Shown: one piece after another, positions 1 to 10,817 of the stretch | How positions within the stretch are numbered: position 1 is the first letter of the stretch | How the letters are laid out: each line of letters begins with the position of its first letter | Assembly: GCF_014066305.1 (NCBI RefSeq) | Contig: NW_023501081.1 | Span: 310,001-374,000 of the forward strand | Source of the DNA: Letharia columbiana | Lineage: Eukaryota > Ascomycota > Lecanoromycetes > Lecanorales > Parmeliaceae | Direction: 5' to 3' | Length of the DNA: 64,000 nt | Made by a program: the position numbers and the translations under genes | The notes under the pieces: generated by a model | Told to the model about the DNA's origin: nothing | Database searches by the model: none | Seen by the model: the letters and a program-made list of their open reading frames with translations, nothing else

Positions 1-172
1 TAAGGGAGGGAGTCCGCCGCCCGGCACCGTACTGATTGCATTTTCCGTCTCTGCAGCCTTACAAATCACTACTGGCCCTCCATCATAAATTTTTGAGACT
101 TTTTTTTTTCTTGCTATGCATCTTGACACAAATACTCCGCCGTCGAACCCTCGTTCATACACTCGGTGAATC

Positions 173-1192
173 ATGTCTTCCACCAGGACAACCACATTGG
201 AAGAGCCTATCCAGGTCGATCTCTCCGCCCCGCTGAAGAACCACCCCTCCCTCGTTGCCCCTGAACCAGAACATTGCCCAGGCCCAGAGTCCAAACTCGC
301 AGGCAAAGGTGATGCCTGCGCCGGCTGTCCTAACCAAAGCATCTGCGCTTCTACTCCAAAAGGTCCTGACCCTGACATCCCTCTCATCACCTCCCGTCTC
401 TCCGGCATCAAACACAAAATCTTGGTCCTCAGTGGCAAAGGCGGGGTGGGAAAATCTACATTCACGACAATGCTAGCACACGCTTTCGCTGCAGATGAAA
501 GCAATATGGTCGGTATAATGGATACGGATATCTGTGGACCCAGTATACCGAAAATGATGGGGGTAGAAGCTGAGACGATTCATGTCAGTAATGCTGGGTG
601 GAGTCCTGTGTGGGTCGCGGACAACTTGGGAGTGATGAGCATACAGTTCATGCTGCCATCCAGAGATGATGCCGTGATATGGCGAGGCCCAAAGAAGAAT
701 GGACTGATTAAGCAATTCTTGAAAGACGTCGAATGGGGCGAAATGGACTACCTGCTCGTGGACACTCCACCCGGAACGAGTGACGAGCATCTAAGTGTCA
801 ATTCCTATTTGAAAGAATCCGGAGTCGATGGCGCAGTTGTGGTGACAACGCCGCAAGAGGTTAGTCTGTTGGATGTACGAAAAGAGATCGACTTCTGTAG
901 GAAGGCAGGTATTAAAGTACTAGGTATCGTTGAGAACATGTCGGGCTTCGTGTGTCCGAGCTGCAAACATCAGAATCAGATCTTCAAAGCTACGACTGGT
1001 GGGGCAAGGAAGCTGGCAAAAGAGACAGGCATTCCCTTCCTTGGGGCAGTCCCTTTAGATCCAAGGATTGGTATGGCATGTGATTATGGGGAGAGCTTCT
1101 TTGACAACTTCCCGCTCAGTCCAGCTTGTGCGGCTCTACAAGGGGTGGTGAAAAGGGTCCAAGAGGAGGCCGGTATTAGTACAGTGCCATGA
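173..1192 (+). CDS. NBP35: Cytosolic Fe-S cluster assembly P-loop NTPase Nbp35
   Basis: Single-exon gene of 339 codons. It is the scaffold ATPase of the cytosolic iron-sulfur assembly (CIA) machinery, which with Cfd1 builds [4Fe-4S] clusters for cytosolic and nuclear apoproteins. Seen: four N-terminal cysteines at residues 35, 49, 52 and 58 (C-X13-C-X2-C-X5-C), which separate Nbp35 from the shorter Cfd1; a P-loop GKGGVGKS at about 88-95; the [10 protein letters not shown] segment; and a CPSC motif near residue 260 that in this family carries the bridging cluster. The length matches the family. The ATG at 173 keeps the whole cysteine motif in frame. A pyrimidine-rich leader lies just upstream. 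The next gene is convergent. I see no defect. Confidence 0.96.
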   Translation: MSSTRTTTLEEPIQVDLSAPLKNHPSLVAPEPEHCPGPESKLAGKGDACAGCPNQSICASTPKGPDPDIPLITSRLSGIKHKILVLSGKGGVGKSTFTTMLAHAFAADESNMVGIMDTDICGPSIPKMMGVEAETIHVSNAGWSPVWVADNLGVMSIQFMLPSRDDAVIWRGPKKNGLIKQFLKDVEWGEMDYLLVDTPPGTSDEHLSVNSYLKESGVDGAVVVTTPQEVSLLDVRKEIDFCRKAGIKVLGIVENMSGFVCPSCKHQNQIFKATTGGARKLAKETGIPFLGAVPLDPRIGMACDYGESFFDNFPLSPACAALQGVVKRVQEEAGISTVP

Positions 1193-1406
1193 GAACAGAA
1201 TTGGGATTTGACAGTTGCATACGACGGCCTCGGATTGTTTGGCATTTGAACGGAGCGGGCATTTGCATGGACGGCGTTCCTATCAGCTCAATAAGGATCT
1301 TAATTTGCTATACAAATATCTTGATAGTTCAGAAATCGCTTTTTACCAGAAGGAAGCCCACGTCTACCAGATCCTGTTCCCTCCCTTACCTCTAAAGGCA
1401 TTGCTT

Positions 1407-3232
1407 TTACGAAGTAACATCTGGGTCCATTGCAAGAGGAAGAAGACGGGCAACAGCTCCTGTTTGATTGCTTATGAGGAGACCCCCGTTGCTGCTGGTG
1501 CTGTTTATGAGCGAGCCATGGTGGCCAATGCAACCATCAGTGCTGTTATCAGGTTTGGTAGATGCATCACATAGAGGTGCTGGTGGGAAGGATGGTGGGA
1601 GGGGACGGGCTTTGGATATCTCGATTTCGAACGTCGGTGGCAGGGGCGGCCCCACTCCGAGTTTCGTGATGTTTTGGTATTCAATAGCTGCATTCCGGGT
1701 TTAGAATCATTAGTATATTTCGAGGCGATGCACTGACATTGTCTCCCGAGCAAGGTCGTAGGATCATTCGCGTCAAATGGTCGCGCTGAAGCTACCCCAC
1801 CAAGGCCAATCGCTTGAGGGCCATCCAGACAGGTACCCAACAGTACATCGATCGTAGCTCGAAGAACGTCCAATGTGCATGCTGGATTGTAATTCCGGCG
1901 TCAGTATTGCTATTCGAGGGGTTGCATTGAGCCTTGGAACATGTCTACAGAGTAGAACCTCCCAAGACATGTCTCAAGACTCAAGGTTTGGTCCAAAGGG
2001 GGAAAGATGGACTCCGAAATCACCTACCATGGCGCTGCTTACTGCTGACTTCAATCTTACAGTTACCTGTTCAGATTAGAGTTCGGCAGGAGCAGAAGTA
2101 TGTCGTTGGTTTTCATACCAACTTGCTTGATGAGCGGTTCCTTAGGGCCTACTATTACATTTCCTTCTCCCACGAATGTGAAAGAGGCATCTTCACAGTC
2201 GCGGGGCCTCGGCGACCCTTCACTTCCATAACAGTTGTAATCTACCTGTTTGGAGATCAACTCTGCCCGTTCCCGCAATTTGAGAAGCGTGAAATTTCTA
2301 GATAGTACTCACGTTCTCAGGTATAGAGTTAGTGATGTTCCTACTATCCCACCAGGCTTGAGTTCCTCCGATCCTCATGCGCTTGTAAATTTCTTTGAGT
2401 GCGTTGACTATCACGAATATTTTGGCACGGTTCACCTTGAACACAATCGGTGGTATTGATTCAAGCAAGCCATTTTGTACCGCTTCGTTGACTCGAGGGT
2501 CTGTGTCGCCAGGTCTCCCTCTGCCTTGCCTCGGGGAAACCTGCACGGTCAAGAAAAGAGGGGTATTGTAGCCAGCAGGTACTTTCTTATACTTCGAAAC
2601 CCCCTCGATGGTGTTTTCGAGTTTATACGTGATAAATCCACCCCGTCCAAAGTTGTCGATGATGCAGCTCGCGTTCACTTGACCCACCAATTCCCTCAAG
2701 GTACTGCGGTTCTTTCAGTATCGAAGGACCAGGACATGCTTCGGAAAATAGTTTACCTCTTCCTAATATATACATTATTGTCGGTGTTGGATCGACCTGC
2801 CAGGTCTACCGTAATCACGCATGAAGCCTCGAATGGGTGTGCTTCAGGATCGTGTCGTTAGTCTCTCGGGAACGACTTTTCGCTCAACGACGGTCACTGC
2901 CTGACTGAATCGAAGTCTGGACGGTCCAAAGACTTACTATTATTATCGTAGTAGTAGACCGGAGTTATGAGGGCCTCCTGGCCATGATATCTCTTACGCG
3001 ACACGAATTGCGAAAATCGACGGCCATCTGGCATGGTCTGTAAAGCCTTATAGCAAGCGTGTTTGTCAAGATTCTCTCCATACTCTGGCGCACATTCTAC
3101 AACATCAGGCAGCTTGGGATATGGACCGGCTGTGACCGATGCAATAGCTGTGATCTCTAATGTAGAGCCTGACATGCACGACAAACCAACGAAAAAGCCA
3201 GCAAGGCGCAAAGTGTATAACAGGGAACGCAT
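1407..3232 (-). CDS. Secreted protein of unknown function, seven exons
   Basis: Proposed join on the minus strand: 3232-2938, 2841-2757, 2703-2313, 2260-2119, 2066-2028, 1881-1738, 1687-1407 (about 458 aa). The ATG at 3232 gives a hydrophobic signal peptide (MRSLLYTLRLAGFFVGLSC). Splice sites include gtaagt at 2937 and gtgagt at 2312; the other donors are weaker variants. Frame is kept across all seven exons. The mature part has scattered cysteines, a long conserved-looking block (VNASCIIDNFGRGGF) and several N-X-S/T sites. The C-terminus is Pro/Ser-rich with no membrane anchor. No family recognised; the layout resembles secreted Cys-containing proteins of ascomycetes. The 39-nt exon, the roughly 146-nt intron after it and the last two exons are the least certain parts. 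Confidence 0.62.
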
Positions 3233-3641
3233 TTTAGACTGTGATAGTAGCAAATCCTGAGGATTGATTGTCCCGGGATAGAGATCGTCTTTGTTTGCGG
3301 AGAGAAAAGAGAATCGCGCCAGATGCAATACGCCGTTGCTTCACGCTCCCAATCATAATTTGCGCCTAATGAGGGCGCTTTCTTTCTCTTCTCCAAGATT
3401 GGACATGGTAGAGACCAGAGCGCTTCAGTGTCGACCAGACCCGCTCATACGTCTGGCGGCTGCGGAAAGCCAGGCGCATAATCCGTACCAAGAACACTCT
3501 GCCATTATGTTGTAAGCGACTCTGTTCTTTGAGAGAAAGCACGCTTATTCCAAGGCTACATCTTCCAAGAATCTTACCCATGGATACACTGGGCCTGGAA
3601 AAACGCATCCAGTTTTCGCGGTCTCGCGACATCCTTCTTTC

Positions 3642-4295
3642 CTACTTCAGCGGCAGCCCGAAGAGTCCTCCAAACAGTCCGCCTCCCTTGCCTCCACTTT
3701 CTCCTCTTATGGCCTCATCCTCAATCCACAGACGCAGAAAGTCTTTGTCTTTCATTTCCTCGACATTGGTGAGCCTCGTTTGTAGCTGCGCTTCCTGTCT
3801 ACTGAAGGCCAACAGGGTTGGAATACTCGTAATCTATATATACCCATTAACGCCTTTGTCCTCTGTCAAGTACCTTTGTTGAGGTCTCCAAGCGATTACA
3901 CACCGTGTATCTATTTCTCGATCAGTACATACAAAGACTGCGGCCTTGATCTGGAGAAAAGGGTTCAAGTCAGTACCGGCCTGCAACGTCTCCCAGAGTA
4001 GGGGAATCGAATTCAATCTCTGCATAGCCCACGCCTCCTCTTTCCTCGCCCGCCCCTTCTTCCTCTATCAGTTGCCGTATGAGAGGCGCCACCATACGGC
4101 ATGAGGGGCACCAGGAAGCAGTCCAAAGAGTGATCAATGCAGTGCGATTTGATGCAGAGAGAAGAATCAAAGTGTCAAAGTCCGAGGGCGAGCGAATCCT
4201 ATGATGTCGATATCAGCTTTGAGTAGTTGTCCGGAAGCCCATGAGGGGAGATAGCGACACATTGACGGGCGACATACTTACGGATCGTATATGCG
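3642..4295 (-). pseudogene. Thioredoxin-fold protein, probably decayed
   Basis: Small thioredoxin-like protein. Three pieces read on the minus strand: about 4295-4282 (IYDP), 4198-about 3975 with the active-site motif WTASWCPSC, and 3833-3642 (ITSIPTLLAFSRQEAQ, ending in a Gly-rich tail). Intron 1 is canonical (gtaagt at 4281-4276, ag at 4200-4199). Two problems appear. The codon where I expect the start Met, just before IYDP, is CGC and no in-frame ATG lies between it and the upstream stop. The last intron also lacks a donor in the right phase: the codons for GRY run into TGA, and the only nearby GT gives phase 2 while the acceptor at 3834 needs phase 0. Either the gene is broken or it uses unusual start and splice signals. 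Family identity is more certain than pseudogene status. Confidence 0.6.
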
Positions 4296-4777
4296 ATTCT
4301 TAGTTAGGTTTGGAGGTGTCGTACTTAATGGTCGAGCTCTGGTGGTGCTTTTTATCTGGGACCTCGATATGAGGTATTGCCTAGCCAGGCTGCGGTATGT
4401 TGAAGACAGTGACTTCATACTAAGTGAATTACTCTGTGCGGTATGGGACTAGTAGTGCTCAGGGCTTAATATTGCTGACAGAGTATGCAGGTACTATTGG
4501 AGTCTGGCAACCGCCCGCCGCGCACCGATGCCTGATAAGAGCGAGGAGAGCCGCCCGCACGACGTTTGGGACAAATGCCCCTGGTCGTACGCGGGGAAAA
4601 AATATGAATTTTTTAATTTTTTTAAAATTTTTTTAAAAAAAGTTAGTAGATCGAGTGAGCGCCGGCGCTGGAGAAGTTGCCTGGTATCCCATATTTACCG
4701 GTCGTGGAGATAGGTTATATGTTACCCACTGGGTTGTGATATATGTTTGGGGCGTGTCTCAGATTCGGACTCTATCA
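4296..4777. other. Gene-free stretch
   Basis: I see no supportable gene. It includes an AT run near 4600-4640 and otherwise mixed composition between the thioredoxin-like remnant and a degenerate LTR. Short open frames here resemble nothing I recognise. Confidence 0.5.
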
Positions 4778-4932
4778 TGTTACGGGCGTACCCTTGACAC
4801 ACCACTAGCCCTATGGCTGGGGCCTTGGCGGAGGCATTCTACTATATCATGCCTCTTCACATACATAGTTCGTAGCCTTATTATCCTGTTTACCTCACCC
4901 ATACTGGTATCGTATCTATACTAGTCCTGACA
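4778..4932 (+). repeat. LTR-like copy 1
   Basis: 155-bp segment running TGTTACGGGCG to GTCCTGACA. It pairs with 5959-6078 and differs from it mainly by indels. Confidence 0.5.
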
Positions 4933-5318
4933 TTATAATAAGGCTCCTTCATACCCCCACCCGGCGAAGAGAAACTTAAACAAACAAGATGTAACTGGGT
5001 TCCCAGTCACATACTCGAGGATAGCAGAGTGACTAAACAGCTACCAAGACCTACCCCTTCCATTCGGATTAGCGGACGAATTCAAAGAAACGCGCTGGCG
5101 GGGCTTTGGAGAAACCAAGTTGAGCCATCGTTCCCTGGGAAGCCCACCAGACGGGTAACTCGATTTCATAGGAATCGGACTCGCCAAAACTGTGGGCGAG
5201 GGATAAATAAGGCACAGGGACTATTCGTACGACTGGCGAATTGATAATAGAAAGAAATCGTCACAAACCCACACTGACAGTGAGCCTGCTACAATGGCAG
5301 CAAACTACGACCTTCTGG

Positions 5319-5432
5319 CATGTCGACAACACACATAGTGAGCCTGCTACAATGGCGACGGGAACAGACCCGGCAAAGATACATCGACCTCTTCACTGAG
5401 CATGTCGACAACACACATAGTGAGCCTGCTAC
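5319..5432 (+). repeat. Direct repeat, 32 bp, spacing 82 bp
   Basis: The segment that begins catgtcgacaacacac occurs at 5319-5350 and again at 5401-5432 with no differences. Its 3' half also appears at about 5280-5292. It lies inside the degenerate LTR element. Confidence 0.85.
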
Positions 5433-5514
5433 CAAATGGCATTCAACATATTCGATTCTTTCCTACCTCCCTACCAAACCAACGAATCGACGAGATGGAA
5501 CGGAGGATGGATTC

Positions 5515-5700
5515 TTGATGGCAAGAGCATGGGAGACACAGGGCAAATCTACAGTGAAGCTCCCAGGCCAGGCTGCCAACAGGTGTTGGAGGATGACACA
5601 TGCATGCGTTGGATTTTCTTCAGTTCTACCGATGGACTTGATGGCAAGAGCATGGGAGACGCAGGGCAAATCTACAGTGAAGCTCCCAGGCCGGGCTGCC
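5515..5700 (+). repeat. Direct repeat, 63 bp, spacing 123 bp
   Basis: 5515-5577 and 5638-5700 share the segment that begins ttgatggcaagagcatggg, with two A/G differences. One of the differing positions creates or destroys a CpG. Confidence 0.85.
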
Positions 5701-5958
5701 GTAGGTGTTGAGGCGAAAAGTGGAGGACTATGGCAAGAGACTGGGCGGAGAAGAACTCGGAGAATCTTGCTGGTACGCAGGCAGATGTGGCTATATCTCC
5801 GGGATCTCTGGAGGCTGGGTGGGTCACCCTGCGGCCCGGCATCCACTAACCTGGAAATCTTCTCCGGTCGGGCCTCAGGCTTGGTGTTTGGAGACACAGG
5901 GCAGCGTGGGCGTGCATCTCGGTCCCAGCCTGGGGGCCTGGCTTTGAGAGGGGGGTAG

Positions 5959-6078
5959 TGTTCGAGCGTCCCTTGACACCCTTGGCTGGGCCTTGGCGGA
6001 GGCATCCTACTTATTGCCTTTCCTTAGTTCGGTGCCTTTTTCCTTCTCCTCTACTGTTCGCCCTTGCTGGTCCTGACA
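5959..6078 (+). repeat. LTR-like copy 2
   Basis: 120-bp segment from TGTTCGAGCG to GTCCTGACA, preceded by a G-rich purine tract at about 5946-5955. Confidence 0.5.
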
Positions 6079-6490
6079 TTATATAGCCTGTTCCGGCGGA
6101 CACCTCCTGTTGGGACGAATCAAGAAATGCGCGGCGGGGCTTTGCAACAGTTGGTCCTGTCCCCGCGGGTATGTTTGGTCGCGCCGTGGTGGAGTCGGTG
6201 GACTTCGCGCGCGTGAGAGCCCCCCCCCCGGGCCGCCTGGGCCGTCCCCCGCTGTGTCTGGGCCTGCTCGTGGCGGGAACAGCCGCACACTGTGCTCTTC
6301 GCTTGTCGCAGTTTTTCCCCCCCCGCGGCGTTGGGATGATGGGTGGTTTGATGGGTGGGGACCGGCTGTGCCCGGCGGCTCGGTGTTGGGTTGGTTGGTT
6401 TTTTATCGGGTGGGAGCTGGGTGGATTGGGTGTGCTCTTCGGTGCGGTCGCCCCATTTATATTGCCGAGCCGATTCCGTCATGCGGAGTA
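6079..6490. other. GC-rich noncoding tract after the degenerate LTR
   Basis: About 6110-6480 is markedly GC-rich with C and G homopolymers (for example near 6220 and 6315) and no convincing reading frame. Its first 60 bases resemble the interior of the element around 5075-5115 (a gacgaat block and a ggcggggctttg block). Probably part of the same mobile element. A short ctagcct triplication lies at about 6560-6580. Confidence 0.4.
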
Positions 6491-7412
6491 GAGTGAGAGC
6501 TGGACGCTGGTCGAAGCCGTCATTCAGCCCTATCTACCAATTGTGACTCAAATCAGGGCTAGCCTCTAGCCTCTAGCCTCAATTGCTAATACCTTATTTC
6601 TGGTGTTCTCCCGCCAAGAATCTAGGTATTTTAGACAATGCTCAAAGGCATGGAGACTTCAAAGATCCAAATGAAACGAGACTTGTGACATTTTGAATAC
6701 AAGGACTACCCTTCAACAAGAAGCTGATCCTTTTGGTGACCATTTCAAAGCTTGGAACCCCAAGCACCCTACACACGACTTCTTTCGTCTTTTCCCATTA
6801 CGGCACCAGGCGCCTCTGATACTAATTCCTTCCTGTTACCGAGCTTTTAATACAACGTTAGCTTTTGCATCACCAGCGTAGATTCCATCCACGCGTCTCT
6901 CCCTCTTGGTCCATGCATCCTCGATCTTGTCTTTCCTACACGGAGAAAAAGTTCCGTGTGTTTCGATCATCTGGAATGCACGAAAACTCTGGCAAATCCT
7001 TGTACCGGCTAAGGATCTGAACATTATGACGATTTCTTCCAGCCAGCAGCGACTGATAGCTGGAGGACACTTATGGCTGTCGAGGATATTGCGTGACAGG
7101 GAGATCTGAGAGCTTGGGGATGCCTGAACTTGGACAGAGCAAGAAGGCAGCAGACCGCCGGACAAGCATCTGGGATTTACTCAGCGTAGATGTGGAAGAC
7201 TGCGGCCACACCATTGGCTTCGAGAAGCTCCATAGGTTCTGAGGCTTTGGTCCCATTAACACTCCGTTTTCGAAAGCTGTCTATGAGAAAGGGTTGCAAC
7301 CGTGGAGTGGTTGAGGATCGACTCTTGATTATTTAGAGACTTGCTCGGCAGCGACGTAACGTGCTACCGATATAATTTGCATTATTTCTTTCGCACAACA
7401 GGAATGTAGCGT
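6491..7412. other. Gene-free stretch
   Basis: Short frames on both strands (for example the minus-strand frame at 6836-7165) show no domain and no splice logic that I can support. It may hold a decayed gene or the 3' flank of MTR3. Confidence 0.4.
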
Positions 7413-8453
7413 TCAGCTAGCAGCGTTCTTCGGATGGCCAAACTGGCTTGTTTGGACCTTGACTTCCGTAGACTCTTTGATGGCCTCTATTAGCACCAAG
7501 CGAGCAGCCACAGCTGCCTCCACGGCTTGGTCTACAAGAGGCTCAAATTCCATAGTATTGGCCCTGTTGCCATCTGTTGATGCCATGATGCTTCTTTTGG
7601 TCCATAACTCTGTTATTTCATCCCGAGTCTGTAGATAGCCTATCACGCAAGCTGCAAAGATTTCTTCATGGTCCGAAGGGCAAGGATCCAGGAACACTTG
7701 TGGAGGAGCAGTAGGTTGGCGAACAACGGCAGCCACACCGCCAGTGACAAGGTCAATACAATCGATTCCTGCATCAATGATGGCAGCAGAGGCCACAGTG
7801 ATGCAGCCAGACAGAATAGACATCATCCCCCAGCCGCCTGTTCGCCCACTTTCACCCGATTGACCTTTGTTCCACGAATTATCTTCTTCGCCTTCCAAGA
7901 CTGTGATAACGACGTCGATCCCGCTCTTTGGCCATCTCTCGCCGATCAGGACTCCTCGAAGCGCAGTCTCAAGGTGAGCGGCAAGATCTCGTTCGCCAAC
8001 GTTAGGAATGTAACCTCTCCGTTGTCGAGCCGCGAAAGGTGCAAACTTGATACGTGTGGAGAGTAGGAGTTGGGGCGAAAAGGGTGCAGATCGGGGAAGA
8101 GGTCGAGGGCCGTGCACAGTGCATGTGAGTTTGAGGGCAGGTGCTTTACTTGCGAGGGATTCGCTCGCTGCAGTCGGTGTGGATGGTTCGAGTTCGAAAT
8201 ATGCGGAACCGGACGCTGATGGTGTCAAGCCGGTCTTAAGAACTGAATTCCACGCAAGCATCAGTACAAGATATTGGCCAAATCACAGTTCGTTGTGAAT
8301 AGGAATCGTCGTGCAGAACCCACAGATTTTCCTGAGCTCATCGGGTGCCCTTGTACGCTTTGCAGGAGAAGTAGTCTTGCTAGTCAGAGAGGAAACAAAG
8401 ACTGGGGGCGCGGTACCACCTAGGGGACCATTGATGCGACGTCTGTCCGTCAT
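7413..8453 (-). CDS. MTR3: Exosome core subunit Mtr3 (RNase PH-like)
   Basis: Two exons, 8453-8324 and 8242-7413; 319 aa. Mtr3 (human EXOSC6) is one of six RNase PH-like ring subunits of the RNA exosome, which degrades and trims RNA in nucleus and cytoplasm; the fungal ring is catalytically inert. Seen: N-terminus MTDRRRINGP, typical of fungal Mtr3; splicing joins RKI to FLKTGL in frame (phase 1); then the RNase PH fold with GSAYFELEP, LKLTCTVHGPRPLPRSAPFS and a second half with MMSILSGCITVASAAIIDAG. The minus ORF runs on upstream of 8242 only as intron read-through. The MFS gene upstream is divergently transcribed, so 8454-8861 is a shared promoter region. Confidence 0.92.
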
Positions 8454-8861
8454 GCTACCAGCACTCTTGGCTTCACGTCAAAACCTGGGTATCCAAATAT
8501 CCGCGACTCGTGCCTGGATTTATACGCTAGCCGCGGGCTTATCCCCGCATATTTATCTCCATGCAAAAGGCAGAAAGCTGAAACTAGTTCTTACGACCCC
8601 GTCTTCGTTATGTATTTCGAACATTTCTATACTTCTAATGTCAGGGCTTTTTTTATCACCCCAACTCTGAGGGAAAGCTCTGCGTTGCATTGCCGTCTTG
8701 ATCTCTTTCTGCACTGTATCTCGGTCGTGTGACTTTGAACAGCAGCAAATGCTGCATCTCTACGAGTCCAAGAGTGGCTTGCAATGTCATATGCCATGCT
8801 GCACCATGACAACCGATCCCGACATGCCGTCGGTAAATGTGAAGGAACCTACTCACCTCCA

Positions 8862-10704
8862 ATGGGTTCCGATTCGGGTTTGGAGGTCGGTCCAGCCATA
8901 AATACGAATAAGCAAGGAGATCTAGAAGGAAATTTCGAACTGAAAGACTTGACTGGCAGTCATAACGGTTCCAGATGTTCGAGTTCGACGTTTGATCCTG
9001 AGTTTGAAGAAGCTCACAGCGATGAGGAAGAGAAAAGCCCAAGCTTTCTGAGGTCTCGTAGAGCCAGCGCCTCGACACTGCAGAGCTCCATGCTTTACAC
9101 CCCAGATGAAGAGAAATCCGTCATCAGGAAGTTCGACCGTCGATTGGTCTTGTTTGTGGCTCTTTTGTACATGCTCTCCTTCCTCGACCGATCCAGTACG
9201 TTCTTACGACCCATTGACTGTTCTGTGCTCACCAGCGGCCAGATATTGGAAATGCGAGGATTGCCGGTTTGTCAGAGGATTTACATCTAAGCTCATTGCA
9301 ATATGAATGGCTACTACGTGCTTTCTATATCACTTACATTCTTTTCGAATGGATGACTCTGTTGTGGAAAGTGTTTCCCCCCCATATCTACCGTGCGTAT
9401 GTTCATTCCCTATGCTACCGTTTAATTACGCTTCTTAGTTGGAGTTGACAATTCGCACAGTCTCTGTATGTGTAGCATCATGGGGTCTCATTGCCTCAAT
9501 GCAATCTGTGGCTTTCTCGTTCATATCCTTATTCATTCTACGGGCAGCCCTTGGGATAGGAGAGGCAGCATTTGTTGGTATTCCATTTTTCATGTCGTTC
9601 TTCTACCAATCAGATGAATTGGCCTTCAGGACCGGCCTGTTCATCTCCGCGGCACCACTGGCCACATCATTCGCCAGCAGCTTGGCCTGGGTGATCACCA
9701 AAATAGGGAACCATGTTCCTATCGCCGACTGGCGCTTATTATTTCTAGTGGAAGGCTTTCCTAGTGTTTTCGTCGCAGTTTTCGTGTTCCTGTACATACC
9801 GGACAACCCTGAGACAGCTAGATACTTGACTCGAAGGGAACAGAAGGTGGCTAAATTACGACTTCGTAAGGAGACCGCAGGGAGAGAAGCTGGGAAAGGG
9901 GGTCTGAAGTGGAGCGAAATCCGGGAGACCCTCATTGATCCCAAGAGTTTTCTTACAGCTGTATGGTCTCAAAATTAAAACATCTGGCGTGTGCTGATTG
10001 ATGACGGCAGGCAATGTTTTTCTGCTCCAACGTAGCTTTCAGTTCCTTGCCGGTCTTTCTGCCAACCATCATCAAGGAGTATGTCAAACCCTTCCTCCCC
10101 TAACGCTACGTTCTAATAGATTAGGATGGGCTACTCGGCTCTCACCTCACAAGCTCTTTCCGCGCCACCCTACCTCGCTGCTTTCTTCACCGTCCTATCG
10201 ACAGCATACTACTCTGACCGTTACCGCACACGCAGCGCCTTCGTCATCTTCCACGCTTTTCTCGCTTCCTTCGGCTACGCAATGATGGCAATCGCGGGTT
10301 CCGTAGAGGCCAGCGCCAAATGGCGCTATATAGGCGTCTACCCCGCAGCTATGGGTTTCTTCTCGGTTGTTACGATCGTTATCACCTGGACCATAAATAA
10401 CCAAGATTCGGATTCCAAGAAAGCCACCGGTGTCGCCATGCTAAATTACATCGGGCAACTAGGACCTTTGGTTGGAGTGCATTTGTATCCAGATAGCGAT
10501 CAGCCGTATTATGTGAAGGGCATGGCCATCTGTGCGTGCTTCATGGCGACTGTTGCGGTTCTAGCATTAGCGCTCAGGTGGATACTAGACATTAAGAATC
10601 GGAGGATGGCCGCTGAAGACTCAAAGGCCGATGGAGAAGACGAGGGTCTTGTTGTACAAAATGGGACAGATCGAGGGAGACGACAATTCATGTTCATGTT
10701 GTGA
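8862..10704 (+). CDS. MFS transporter, anion:cation symporter (Dal5/Tna1-like) family
   Basis: Five exons: 8862-9195, 9243-9392, 9461-9960, 10011-10078, 10125-10704; 543 aa. A plasma-membrane major facilitator of the allantoate/nicotinate-type group, expected to import an organic anion with protons; the substrate cannot be told. Seen: a charged N-terminus of about 80 residues, the first membrane segment ending SFLDRSNIGNARIAGL (the family signature, restored by splicing at 9195/9243), about 12 hydrophobic segments, a Glu-rich linker before segment 7 and a polar C-terminus. Exon 3 must start at 9461, not at the nearer AG at 9438, to keep frame and conservation (HIY then LSVCVASWGL). An upstream in-frame ATG at 8784 would add 26 residues; 8862 is preferred. 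No defect seen. Confidence 0.88.
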
Positions 10705-10817
10705 GCACAAGGCTCGCAGCTAGCAGTTGAAGAGGCGCCTGCACGAAGCCTAACATCATCAACAACAGGAATTCCTTTACTCATCAATGCGAAGTAAACG
10801 ACACAAAGCTGAAGAGA

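Larger units (their letters stand above)
4778..6078 (+). mobile_element. Degenerate small LTR element (two diverged LTR-like ends)
   Basis: Two related segments, 4778-4932 and 5959-6078, both begin TGTT, share the block GGCCTTGGCGGAGGCAT and end GTCCTGACA. A purine-rich tract (GAGAGGGGGG) lies just before the second one, as expected of a polypurine tract before a 3' LTR. The interior (about 1.0 kb) shows no reverse transcriptase or integrase; it contains two sets of direct repeats. The ends differ by indels, so it is old, but it is not AT-shifted like the block after 41.4 kb. Five-base flanks do not match (tatca against ttata). DNA after the second copy resembles part of the interior, so this could be a recombined or tandem structure. 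Confidence 0.5.

Noticed and set aside
5320..5958. 212-codon plus-strand frame in the degenerate LTR element
   Set aside because: It runs through two sets of direct repeats and changes character along its length; two frames are open over the same stretch. No gag-like motif.
6836..7165. 109-codon minus-strand frame downstream of MTR3
   Set aside because: Stops on both sides, no domain, no joining exon found; left as unannotated.
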